Below, piece after piece: positions 37,800 through 46,001 of a DNA stretch of 49,053 bases. The notes under the pieces were generated by a model, which was not told the DNA's origin, made no database searches, and saw only the letters and a program-made list of their open reading frames with translations. How positions within the stretch are numbered: position 1 is the stretch's first letter; the number at the start of each line of letters is the position of its first letter. Both the position numbers and the translations under genes were made by a program. The stretch lies in the NCBI RefSeq assembly GCF_017302315.1, contig NZ_JAFLDT010000024.1:1-49053 (forward strand). The letters are read 5' to 3'. Source of the stretch: Zoogloea sp. Lineage in GTDB: Bacteria; Pseudomonadota; Gammaproteobacteria; Burkholderiales; Rhodocyclaceae.

Positions 37800-38855
37800 T
37801 CAGCGGCCGATGGGCTGCCAGCGCTGGCCATCCCAGCGGCCGATGTTGGCGCCGGCGAGCCAGGCCTCCCCGCCGACGGGCAGGATGCGGGTGTGCCAGG
37901 CCAGATCCCGCTCGTCCAGACGGCCACCCTGCCAGTCAATGGCGGGCGCAGCGGCCTTTACCCAGGCGCCGAGGGCACCCACCCCCAGCCAGCGCTGCGT
38001 GGGCTCATCCCAGGCGATGTCAAAGAGGTGGGAATGGCTGTCCTGTTTCTGCCGTTGCCAGGTCCGGCCGCCGTCGGCGGTGCTCAGCACCACACCTTCC
38101 AGGCCCACGGCCACGCCGTCCCTGCCATTGCGGAAGGCAACGGCCATCAGGGAACTCGATACGGGAACCTCGGGCGTCAGCCAGGTGCTGCCCCCATCCG
38201 GGCTGACGAGGATGCGGCCGAATTCGCCCACCACCACCAGGCCACCGCCGGGCAGCAGCGCCGCGTCGTTCCAGGCCACGTCCTCCTCGTCACGCAGGCG
38301 GGTCCAGCTCGCCCCGTAGTCCTTGCTGTGGAGCAGGGCGCCCATCTCACCGGTGGCGACGGCCTTGCCCTCCGCCGAGACCCGGATGCGGGTGAGCTTG
38401 TTGGCCACCGTTGAACGGGGCACGCCCTCCACGCTCTTCCAGTGCTGGCCCCCATCGGCCGTGGTCAGGATCACCCCGTCGTTGCCCACCGCCACGCCAT
38501 GGCGCTCATCCCAGACCGCAATGTCCTGCAGCGTCTGGTCGGTCGGGATGGCCAGCACCCGGGCGTGTCCCTGGTCGTCGATGGCGACGATCTTGCCGCC
38601 CGTGCCGGCGACCCACACGCCGCCGCCGGGGGCTGGCGCAATGCCGTAGTAGTGATCGCGCCGTTCGAGGACGGGTGGCTGCACCGTGCCACCCACCGGT
38701 TGGGGCTTGATGAACAGGCCCGCCCACAGCAGCCCGCTGATGATCAGCCACGGCACACTCGATACCACGACCTTCACGGTGCCGCTCCGCAGGCGGGAGG
38801 GCCGGGTGTCCGGGGCTGCGAGCGCCGGCTCCACAGTTGATGAAATGCGATCCAT
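37800..38855 (-). CDS. YCF48/BNR-repeat beta-propeller protein
   Basis: A protein of 351 residues from MDRISSTVEPAL (a further upstream ATG at 38918 is possible). A membrane anchor (VVVSSVPWLIISGLLWAGLFI) near residue 30 is followed by repeated Asp-box/BNR units: HGVAVGNDGVILTTADGGQHW, DYGASWTRL, RILVSPDGGSTW and GVVLSTADGGRTWQ. The propeller should face the periplasm. Relatives include the PSII assembly factor Ycf48, and such proteins regularly accompany MMPL/DUF1302/DUF1329 operons, perhaps as assembly factors. It is the first gene of the operon. Confidence 0.85.
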   Translation of the reverse strand: MDRISSTVEPALAAPDTRPSRLRSGTVKVVVSSVPWLIISGLLWAGLFIKPQPVGGTVQPPVLERRDHYYGIAPAPGGGVWVAGTGGKIVAIDDQGHARVLAIPTDQTLQDIAVWDERHGVAVGNDGVILTTADGGQHWKSVEGVPRSTVANKLTRIRVSAEGKAVATGEMGALLHSKDYGASWTRLRDEEDVAWNDAALLPGGGLVVVGEFGRILVSPDGGSTWLTPEVPVSSSLMAVAFRNGRDGVAVGLEGVVLSTADGGRTWQRQKQDSHSHLFDIAWDEPTQRWLGVGALGAWVKAAAPAIDWQGGRLDERDLAWHTRILPVGGEAWLAGANIGRWDGQRWQPIGR

Positions 38856-39047
38856 AGGTCGTCTATCCAGTTTGGCGAAGGAAGCCCGCGGAATCGGGCC
38901 ACCAGAACATGGCGTCAATCTAAGGATCGGAGGGGGGGGTGACTATCCAGCAAGCGCAGGGACTGTCCACTGGACGCAGGGGATTTTCGGGGGAGGGTGC
39001 GAGGATGGGGCGCCGCTGAGCACGGCGGAATGCCGGGGGTGTGCCCA

Positions 39048-39073
39048 CCACCGGGGGAAGGCTCACCCGGTGG
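39048..39073 (-). terminator. Hairpin downstream of the CcdA-like gene
   Basis: CCACCGGG and CCCGGTGG form an 8-bp stem with a 10-base loop, 16 bases after the CcdA-like stop in the direction of transcription. No T-run follows, so it is a weak terminator candidate. Confidence 0.4.
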
Positions 39074-39088
39074 CGGTAAATGCCAGGT

Positions 39089-39835
39089 TCAGAACAGCGT
39101 CGTCAGATTCACCCAGCTATCGGGCAATACGCTCACCACCCGGGCCTCCAGCCACTTGTCGGCACCGCTTAGGATGGCGATGCCGGTGAGGCCGATGAGG
39201 ATGCCGAAGGCCTGCTTGACCGCTTCGACGCGCGCCATCACCCAGCCCCGGGCCTTGTTGAAGCCGCTGCGTGAGGCGTAGGCCACGGCCACCAGGGGGA
39301 TCGCCGCGCCGGTGCCGAACAGGCCCAGGATCAGGGCACCGCGGCCGGCACCGCCGTCGCTGGCCACCAGGGTCAGGGCCGAGGCCAGCAGGGGGCCGGA
39401 GCAGGGGCTCCATACCAGGCCGAGGAGGCCGCCGAGCAGGAAGGCGCCGCCTAGGGAGCCGCTGTCCAGACGGCTGGAGGCGTTGTTGGCCGAGCTGGCG
39501 ATGGGCAGCATCAGTTCGGTGAAGCGCCGGCTCAGGGCGGGAATCAGCATGACCGCGGCAAAGGCCACCAGCATGATGCCGCCGAAGCTGCGCACGCTGT
39601 CCCCATCGATGCCCAGGGCCGGGCCGGCGGCACCCAGCAGCAGGCCGATCAGGGCGAAGGACGCGGCCATGCCGACGCCCATCGCCGTCGGGGCCAGGCG
39701 GTTGGTCTGCACCGCACCGCCGACGACCAGGGGCAGGATGGGAAACACGCAGGGTGACAGGGTGGTGAGGCTGCCGGCCAGCAGGCTGAGGCCCAGGTGC
39801 GAGAGGGAGAGGGAGGCGCTGAGAGGGTCGCTCAT
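39089..39835 (-). CDS. CcdA/DsbD-like thiol electron transporter
   Basis: The 248-residue protein has about six membrane helices and the two CcdA-type motifs: SPCVFP (C29) and SPCSGP (C145), the cysteines that pass electrons across the inner membrane. It lacks the N- and C-terminal soluble domains of DsbD. The next gene (39847-40230, transcribed first) encodes a secreted thioredoxin, a likely partner receiving electrons. The pair could serve cytochrome c maturation or disulfide isomerisation. The distance between the two genes is 11 bases. Confidence 0.88.
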   Translation of the reverse strand: MSDPLSASLSLSHLGLSLLAGSLTTLSPCVFPILPLVVGGAVQTNRLAPTAMGVGMAASFALIGLLLGAAGPALGIDGDSVRSFGGIMLVAFAAVMLIPALSRRFTELMLPIASSANNASSRLDSGSLGGAFLLGGLLGLVWSPCSGPLLASALTLVASDGGAGRGALILGLFGTGAAIPLVAVAYASRSGFNKARGWVMARVEAVKQAFGILIGLTGIAILSGADKWLEARVVSVLPDSWVNLTTLF

Positions 39836-39846
39836 GGCGGCGGCGC

Positions 39847-40230
39847 TCAGAGAGCGCTCTTGAGGGCGGCGCGCAGGCTGGTTTCGTCGGTGTCGCCGGC
39901 GAGGCGGGCGGTTTCTTTTTCACCCCGATAGACGATCAGCGTGGACTGGGTGCGCACCTTGAGGCTTTGCTTGAGGGCGCGTTCCTTGTCGTAGTCCACC
40001 ACCAGCAGGGACAGATCCAGGCTGGTGTCGGGCTTGAGGCGGTTGAAGACCTTCTCTTGGGCACGGCAGGTGGGGCACCAGTCTGCATGGAAGTGCAGGG
40101 CGACGGGTTTGCCGGCCTTCTGGGCAGTGGCGAGGGCCTGGGCGCTGTAGGGCTGGATGTCGAGGGCGCTGGCGGCAGTGGCGGCGAGGCCCAGGGCGAG
40201 GCCGGCAAGCAGGCGGGTCAGGGTGGTCAT
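39847..40230 (-). CDS. Periplasmic thioredoxin-family protein
   Basis: A protein of 127 residues with a signal peptide (MTTLTRLLAGLALGLAATAASA) and a thioredoxin fold: KPVALHFHADWCPTCRAQ with active-site C52 and C55, and a cis-Pro region (RTQSTLIVYRGEKETARL) that lacks the usual T-P. The start at 40230 places the signal peptide at the N-terminus. It is transcribed just ahead of the CcdA-like gene and would be kept reduced by it. Confidence 0.88.
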   Translation of the reverse strand: MTTLTRLLAGLALGLAATAASALDIQPYSAQALATAQKAGKPVALHFHADWCPTCRAQEKVFNRLKPDTSLDLSLLVVDYDKERALKQSLKVRTQSTLIVYRGEKETARLAGDTDETSLRAALKSAL

Positions 40231-40385
40231 GGGGGGCTCCCGGTTGAGGTGGCAGGGGGTGGGGCCCCGGCGGGGGCCAGGGCTGCGACGCTCCAATGGC
40301 ATCTGCTCCTTTGTCGGGCGGGGGGCGCCTTTCTTACACCGAAGGGAAAAATGCTGTTCGCTGGTGGGGGTACGCGGGTGTGAGG

Positions 40386-41108
40386 TCAGGGCTGCGCCGG
40401 TGTCGGTGCCCGCGCGGTGGGTGGGGGAAACAGGGCTTCGCCGCGCCAGTGCAGGCTGCCATCGGCGAGATGAAAATCGGCAAGGATGGCCAGCGGGCCG
40501 CCGATCTCGGCGGCGGCGTAGCTCATCAGGCTGACCCGCTCGATCCGGCAGCGTAGCGGGGGAGCGTCCGCCAGGCTGTCGAGACGTGCCAGCACTTCGG
40601 TTGTAGGCCACTCGCCCCCGTACAGGCCCACGGTGACATGGGGTGTGTAGGGGCCGCCCGGGTGCATGCCGCCCAGGGCCTGATGCAGGCGCCGGATGCC
40701 GCCTTCTTCATCGCCAACGGTGAGGAAGGGGGCCGAGGTGAAGCTGGCCATGCCGCCGATATCGATCTCGAAGGGGGCGGGTGCCAGGGCGCGCAGTGCC
40801 GCCAGGTGGGTGTCGAATGCCGCGGGGCCGTAGTCGTCCGGGTGGGTGGGTGCTGGGGAAGGAAAACCGCCCAGGGCCAGGGTGATGTGGGGCTGGCGGG
40901 CGTAGCCGTCGAGCAGCAGGCCATTCAGGTGGTGGGCTGCGCGGGCCACGGCCCGGTCAACCGGTGGCGTCGCCACGTCCATCGCCCACAGGGCATAGCG
41001 GGGGCGCCCCAGGTGCCATTCGGGAAAGTCGCGGCGCAGGTTCTGCAGGGTGCGGTCGGCCTGGCGGAAGGCGGCCCGGGCCAGATCAAGGGCGGTGTCG
41101 GGGGGCAT
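40386..41108 (-). CDS. 2'-5' RNA ligase / cyclic phosphodiesterase-like protein
   Basis: The 240-residue protein has the two HxT motifs of the 2H phosphoesterase superfamily, H74-I-T76 (QPHITLAL) and H157-V-T159 (TPHVTVGL), about 80 residues apart as usual. The fold follows that of ThpR-type 2'-5' RNA ligases, which act on 2',3'-cyclic phosphate RNA ends. The start at 41108 (MPPDTALDLARAAF) is preferred over the Pro/Arg-rich upstream extension. No operon partner is obvious. Confidence 0.83.
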   Translation of the reverse strand: MPPDTALDLARAAFRQADRTLQNLRRDFPEWHLGRPRYALWAMDVATPPVDRAVARAAHHLNGLLLDGYARQPHITLALGGFPSPAPTHPDDYGPAAFDTHLAALRALAPAPFEIDIGGMASFTSAPFLTVGDEEGGIRRLHQALGGMHPGGPYTPHVTVGLYGGEWPTTEVLARLDSLADAPPLRCRIERVSLMSYAAAEIGGPLAILADFHLADGSLHWRGEALFPPPTARAPTPAQP

Positions 41109-41314
41109 CGGGCGATGGGCGTCGGTGCGCCGGGTCCGGTGAGGGGCGAAGGCCGCATTTTGCCGGCAATGGGGGGCGCGTGGTGCCCGTGGGGTTGGGG
41201 GGCGTCCATGCCGCGGCATAGTGTCGCAGGGGGCGGTTTCCAGGCCTGGATCAAGCTTCTTTGCCCGAGGCCCTTGCTACAGTCCGGCCCCATTGCCGAC
41301 GACAAGGAACTGCC

Positions 41315-43348
41315 ATGAACCTGCTTCTTCCCGCGCTCCGCCCAACCCCCGTGGCCCTCGCCCTGGCCATGGCCCTGGGTGCATCCGCCTTTGCCCGGGC
41401 ATCCGATGGGGACACCGCCCTGACCCTTGGCCAGGTGGTGGTCAGCGGTACGGCGGGTGGGCCGCTGGAGGCGCGCCGGGTGCTCACCTCGGTGGACATC
41501 CTGCCCACCGAACGTATCGAGAGCCAGGTGGTGAACAACAACTGGGAGCTCTTCGGCCAGGTGCCCGGGGTCATGCTGACCCAGTTCGGCCAGGGGACCA
41601 CCTCCGGCAAGTTCTCCATGCGCGCCTTCAACGGCGAAGGCGAGATCAATGCGGTCAAGCTGCTGATCGACGGCTTGCCGTCCAACAGCAACGACGGCAA
41701 CATGCCCTACATCGACCTGGCGCCGCGCCTGGACATCGAATCCATCGAAGTGGTGCGGGGCACCAACGATCCGCGCTACGGCCTGCACAACATCGCCGGC
41801 AATGCCAACATCAGCACCAAGAGCGGTGGCAACTACCTGCTTGGGCGGGCCACCGTGGGCAGCTTTGCCACCCGCGAACTTCAGGCCGCCGCCGGGATCG
41901 AGAAGGATGGCCTGGCCCAGAACTATGCGATTTCGCTCAACCGCACCGATGGCTACCGGGACCACGCCAACGCCGAGAGCGGCAGCTTCTCCGGCAAGTG
42001 GTTTTTCACGCCCACCGGCGGCACCAGCCGGTTTGGCGTGATCGCCCGCCACTACACGGCCACGGCGGACGAGGCCGGCTACCTGACCCGCGCCCAGGCC
42101 CGCGCCAACCCGGACCAGTCGCCGGCCCACAACGCCACCGACGAGGACCGCCGCCAGGTGAGCCAGTTCGCCCTGCAAGGCGAGTCCGAGCTGGCCGAGC
42201 GCCTGTTTTGGACCGGGCAGGTGTACCTCAACAACCTGGATGACCGGCGTTTCGTCAAGTTCTCGGCCGGCGCCTCCCAGCAGGAGCGTCTGGTGGCCGA
42301 GACCCACACCGGCGCCTCCACCACCCTGACCTGGAGGGCCGGCAAGACCGTGATCGGCGATGTGTCGGTGATGGGCGGTGTGGACATGGAGCGCCAGGAC
42401 AACCGCAGCCAGCGCTTCAATACCATCGCCCAGGTGCGCCAGAGCCAGACCCGCAACCAGCAGTTCGACTTCGACACCACCGGCGCCTTCGTGCAGGCCG
42501 TCATCAAGCCTCTTGCCGGCCTGACCCTGACCCCGGCCTTCCGTGCCGACCGGGTGACCGGCAGCTACACCAATCAGCTCAACGGCCGCGTCTATGACGT
42601 GAACGACTACGGCACCATCAAGCAGCCCAAGTTCTCGGCGGTGTATGCGGTGTCGGAGGCCCTGTCGGTGTATGGCAACTGGGGGCGCAGCTTCCAGGTG
42701 GGCGTGGGCACGGCCTCCTACAAGGTGAACCAGACGGCCGACCTGTCGCCCTCCATCAATGAGGGCTGGGAGGCGGGCGTCAAGTTCCGCCCCCTGAGCT
42801 GGCTCGACGGGCGGCTCTCCGCCTGGCGTCAGACGGCCTCCAACGAGGCCCGTCGCAAGCTCAACGACCCGGCCAACGACGCCGAGAACATCGGCCAGAC
42901 CCGCCGTCAGGGCATCGACCTGCAGCTCAATGCCCGGCCCACCCGCCAGCTCGGGCTGTGGATGTCCACCGCCATCCAGCGCTCGAAGATCCTGCAGGCC
43001 GATGCCTCGTCAGCCGCCAGCATGGGCAAGGAGATCGACCACGTACCGCACCTGCTGTACACCGCCGGTGCCGACTACCAGGCCAGCGACGCCCTGCGCC
43101 TGTCCGCCTGGGTCAATGGACAGACCAGCTACTACCTGGAGCGCACCAACGCCACCGGCAAGTTCGGCGGCTATACCCACGCCAACCTGTCCGCCGCCTA
43201 CCGGGTGACGCCGGCGGTAAGCGTGGAGCTGCAGGTGCGCAACCTCTTCGACCGCTACAGCGAGTACGTGTGGTGGGACGGCGCCCAGTCCCTGCATGCG
43301 CCCGGCACCCCGCGCAGCGTGTATGGCAGCGTGGCCGTGAAGTTCTGA
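41315..43348 (+). CDS. TonB-dependent outer membrane receptor
   Basis: The 677-residue protein has ribosome binding site AAGGAACTGCC and a signal peptide (VALALAMALGASAFARA). The plug domain (about 45-170) has VVNNNWELFGQVPGVML, the NPRYG-like DPRYGLHNIAGNANI, and GEINAVKLLIDG; the barrel continues to a C-terminal Phe (GSVAVKF). The architecture is that of a siderophore or metal-chelate receptor. The substrate cannot be read from sequence, and no Fur box or transport operon was identified nearby. Confidence 0.9.
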   Translation: MNLLLPALRPTPVALALAMALGASAFARASDGDTALTLGQVVVSGTAGGPLEARRVLTSVDILPTERIESQVVNNNWELFGQVPGVMLTQFGQGTTSGKFSMRAFNGEGEINAVKLLIDGLPSNSNDGNMPYIDLAPRLDIESIEVVRGTNDPRYGLHNIAGNANISTKSGGNYLLGRATVGSFATRELQAAAGIEKDGLAQNYAISLNRTDGYRDHANAESGSFSGKWFFTPTGGTSRFGVIARHYTATADEAGYLTRAQARANPDQSPAHNATDEDRRQVSQFALQGESELAERLFWTGQVYLNNLDDRRFVKFSAGASQQERLVAETHTGASTTLTWRAGKTVIGDVSVMGGVDMERQDNRSQRFNTIAQVRQSQTRNQQFDFDTTGAFVQAVIKPLAGLTLTPAFRADRVTGSYTNQLNGRVYDVNDYGTIKQPKFSAVYAVSEALSVYGNWGRSFQVGVGTASYKVNQTADLSPSINEGWEAGVKFRPLSWLDGRLSAWRQTASNEARRKLNDPANDAENIGQTRRQGIDLQLNARPTRQLGLWMSTAIQRSKILQADASSAASMGKEIDHVPHLLYTAGADYQASDALRLSAWVNGQTSYYLERTNATGKFGGYTHANLSAAYRVTPAVSVELQVRNLFDRYSEYVWWDGAQSLHAPGTPRSVYGSVAVKF

Positions 43349-43412
43349 GCCATCGCCCCGGGCGGGGAAGGTGATCGATGCGCCCCCCGCCCACCGCCCC
43401 AGATGCCGCCAC

Positions 43413-44447
43413 TCATTCGCTGGTCAAGCCCGTGACCGCTTGGCCCTTGCGTTCGCGTTTGGCGGCATACATGGCCTGGTCGGCCACCTCCAGCAGGCCA
43501 TTGATGTCCCTGGCGTCGTCCGGGTACAGGGCTGCGCCGAAGCTGCCACCGAGATGGACCCGTTGCCCGTCCACCACGAGGGGGCCCTGGACCTGTCGGA
43601 TCAGCCGCTCGGTGCTGGCGCGCAGTCCATCCGTGCTGGCGGTCGGGCGGAGTACCACGCCGAACTCGTCTCCACCCAGACGTGCCACGGTGTCCGAGCG
43701 TCGCGCCCCGCTGGACAGGCGCTGGGCGAACTCGCGGATTGCCATGTCGCCCACCCGATGGCCGTGGCTGTCGTTGATCCGCTTCAGTTCGTCCATGTCC
43801 ACCATCAGCACTCCCGCCTGACTGTGCTCCCGATCCGCCTGCAACAAGGCGTTGCGCAGGCGATCCAGAAAGAGGGCGCGGTTGGCCAGGCCGGTGAGCA
43901 GATCATGGGTTGCCTGGTGGAAGAGCGCATCCCGGCCGCAACGGGTGGCGAAGTACATGGACGCGGCAAGCAGATCCGCCATGAGTTTGATGATCTCGAC
44001 CTGACGGGGGCCGAAAGCCGCTTGCCTGGACGACAATACCTTGAGGACGCCCACGTTCTCGACGTCATGACACAAGGGCACCACGGCCATGGACCGCAGG
44101 CCGATCTGATGGCAGGAGGTCAAGTCGACCCGCGGGTCGCCTTCGACATTGTCACTGGTCAGGGCTGTCCCGCTGCGCAGGCACAGGCCGGAAAGGCTGT
44201 GTTCCGCATCAATGCTCCGGCCGACCTGCGCAGCGGCCAATCCCGCTGTGGCCCGATAGACCAGTAGCGGCCCTTCGGCAATCTCCACTGCAGCGCCGTC
44301 GGCGCCGGTGAGCTTCATGCTGGCCTCCGCAGCCAGCGCCATGACGGCATCCAGGTCGAGCCCCAGGCGGGCGATCTCGGTTTGCACGCGAATGATGGAC
44401 AGCAGATCGTCGGTGCCGGGAAGCTGGGGGCCGGATGGATGTGTCAT
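43413..44447 (-). CDS. GAF-GGDEF diguanylate cyclase
   Basis: The 344-residue protein has a GAF-type sensor (about 25-165, with LSIIRVQTEIARLGLDLDAVMALAAEA and SGLCLRSG...RSMAVVPL) and a GGDEF domain (about 175-335) with intact active-site LGGDEFGVVL and, five residues upstream, RRSD, an RxxD inhibitory site. The GAF start resembles sensors that take a small ligand. It makes c-di-GMP and is feedback-controlled in the family. It is divergent from the RND efflux genes, sharing a 245-base region with a CRP-type palindrome. Confidence 0.9.
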   Translation of the reverse strand: MTHPSGPQLPGTDDLLSIIRVQTEIARLGLDLDAVMALAAEASMKLTGADGAAVEIAEGPLLVYRATAGLAAAQVGRSIDAEHSLSGLCLRSGTALTSDNVEGDPRVDLTSCHQIGLRSMAVVPLCHDVENVGVLKVLSSRQAAFGPRQVEIIKLMADLLAASMYFATRCGRDALFHQATHDLLTGLANRALFLDRLRNALLQADREHSQAGVLMVDMDELKRINDSHGHRVGDMAIREFAQRLSSGARRSDTVARLGGDEFGVVLRPTASTDGLRASTERLIRQVQGPLVVDGQRVHLGGSFGAALYPDDARDINGLLEVADQAMYAAKRERKGQAVTGLTSE

Positions 44448-44483
44448 GGGGGCTCCAGTGTGTGATCCGTTTCGCGTGTTCAG

Positions 44484-44499
44484 TGTGATTCAATTCACA
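44484..44499. promoter_or_regulatory. Perfect CRP-type palindrome
   Basis: TGTGATTCAATTCACA matches TGTGA-N6-TCACA exactly. It is 37 bases upstream of the GGDEF gene and 194 bases upstream of the efflux adaptor, a position able to control the cyclase directly or both genes. Binding by a CRP/Vfr-like regulator is inferred. Confidence 0.6.
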
Positions 44500-44692
44500 T
44501 AGGCTGGGGTGTGTCAGATGTTTAAAAAGTGTTACGTAAGCGGCTTTCCTTATTGGGGCGGGCTGATGCGTGTGAATGTCGGGATCGATTCCCGGTCTGC
44601 CGGGTCTATTGGGCAGTCTTCAAGTTTCATCGTGTAGCATTCGAGTCCTTCCCATCCGGCCGACGTGCCGGCGCTTCCGTGAAAGTCCATCC

Positions 44693-45940
44693 ATGTCCAG
44701 CCCGTCTTCCGCTGTGTCGCCGCAACGCTCCAAACGCTCCTATCTGCCCTGGATTCTCGGTCTCGCCGTGCTGGCCGGCGGCGGCGCCTGGTACGCGTAC
44801 CGGGGGGGCGCGGAGGAGGGGCGCGGCACGGAGGCCGCCGGTCCGCGCGGGGGCGGTCCGCGTGGTGATCGGCCGGTACCGGTCACCCTTGCCACCATCG
44901 GGACCGGGGAGGTCCGCGTCACCGTGCCGGCGCTCGGCAGCGTGGTGCCGCGCAACCTGGTCACGGTGCGCAGCCGGGTGGATGGCCCGCTGCTGGCGGT
45001 GAAGTTTGTCGAGGGCCAGCCGGTGAAGGCCGGCGAGGTGCTGGCGCTGATCGACCCCGAACCCTTCCGTGCGGCCCTGGAGCAGGCCCGCGGCCAGCTC
45101 GCCCGCGACCAGGCTCTGCTGAAGAACGCCCGCATCGACCTGGAGCGCTACCGCGGCCTGCTGGCCCAGGACTCCATCGCGAAGCAGCAGGTGGATACCC
45201 AGGAGGCGCTGGTGCGCCAGTACCAGGGTACCGTGCAGACCGACGAAGGCAACCTGCGCAGCGCCGAGCTGCAACTCTCCTACACCACCATCAAGGCGCC
45301 CATCAGCGGTCGGGTCGGCCTGCGGGCGGTGGACCCGGGCAACATCGTCAAGGCCTCCGATGCGGCCGGGCTGGTGACGATTGCCCAGGTGAGCCCGATC
45401 ACCGCGGTTTTCCCGGTGCCCGAGGAGCGCCTGCCGGCGATCATGAAGCGGGTACGCGAAGGGCGCGGGCTGAAGGTGGAGGCCTGGGACCGGGAGATGA
45501 AGACCCGCCTCGCCGAAGGCAGCCTGCTGGCGGTGGACGCCCAGATCGATTCGACCACCGGCACCGTTAAGCTCAAGGCCGACTTTGCCAACAAGGACGG
45601 CAGCCTGTTCCCCAATCAGTTCGTCAACGTGCGTCTGCTGCTGGACACCCTCCGCGGCGTGGTCACCGTGCCCACGGCGGCGCTGCAGCAGGGCAGCAAG
45701 GGCAGCTTTGTTTATCGCCTGACCGCCGACGGCAAGGTCGCCGCCGTGTCGGTGCGCCTGGGCCCCGTCGATGGAGGCAAGGCCGCGGTGGAGGAGGGCC
45801 TGGCGGCGGGCGACCGGGTGGTGGTGGACGGGCTTGACAAGCTCAAGGACGGGGCGAAGGTGGAGGCCATCGACCCGAAGGCCGTGGATGCCCCCGGCCG
45901 GGAGAGCCGGCGCAGTGGCGCAGGCCGGCCGGGGCATTGA
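44693..45940 (+). CDS. mdtA: RND efflux periplasmic adaptor (MdtA-like)
   Basis: The 415-residue protein has an N-terminal anchor (SYLPWILGLAVLAGGGAWYAY), then the barrel-sandwich hybrid (GSVVPRNLVTVRSRVDGPLLAVKFVEGQPVKAGEVLALID), an alpha hairpin (about 125-190, LARDQALLKNARIDLERY), LSYTTIKAPISGRVGLRAVDPGN and the beta-barrel and membrane-proximal domains. The motifs match MdtA of the MdtABC drug/bile salt pump. The Gly/Arg-rich linker GTEAAGPRGGG after the anchor is unusual. The permease gene follows after 61 bases. The weak ribosome binding site leaves the exact start less certain. Confidence 0.87.
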   Translation: MSSPSSAVSPQRSKRSYLPWILGLAVLAGGGAWYAYRGGAEEGRGTEAAGPRGGGPRGDRPVPVTLATIGTGEVRVTVPALGSVVPRNLVTVRSRVDGPLLAVKFVEGQPVKAGEVLALIDPEPFRAALEQARGQLARDQALLKNARIDLERYRGLLAQDSIAKQQVDTQEALVRQYQGTVQTDEGNLRSAELQLSYTTIKAPISGRVGLRAVDPGNIVKASDAAGLVTIAQVSPITAVFPVPEERLPAIMKRVREGRGLKVEAWDREMKTRLAEGSLLAVDAQIDSTTGTVKLKADFANKDGSLFPNQFVNVRLLLDTLRGVVTVPTAALQQGSKGSFVYRLTADGKVAAVSVRLGPVDGGKAAVEEGLAAGDRVVVDGLDKLKDGAKVEAIDPKAVDAPGRESRRSGAGRPGH

Positions 45941-46001
45941 CCGTGGCCGCAGCCTTCGCTGAAAGAGCCCGCGGGCATCGGTTTGCCACCGGGGGGCCGG
46001 C

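Noticed and set aside
35259-38414. Plus-strand open frame of 1051 codons
   Set aside because: It is antisense to the MMPL and YCF48-like genes, with low-complexity His/Gly/Gln composition and no recognisable motif.
40925-42307. Minus-strand open frame of 460 codons opposite the TonB receptor
   Set aside because: Its composition is that of an antisense frame, and the receptor on the plus strand has a signal peptide, plug and C-terminal Phe.
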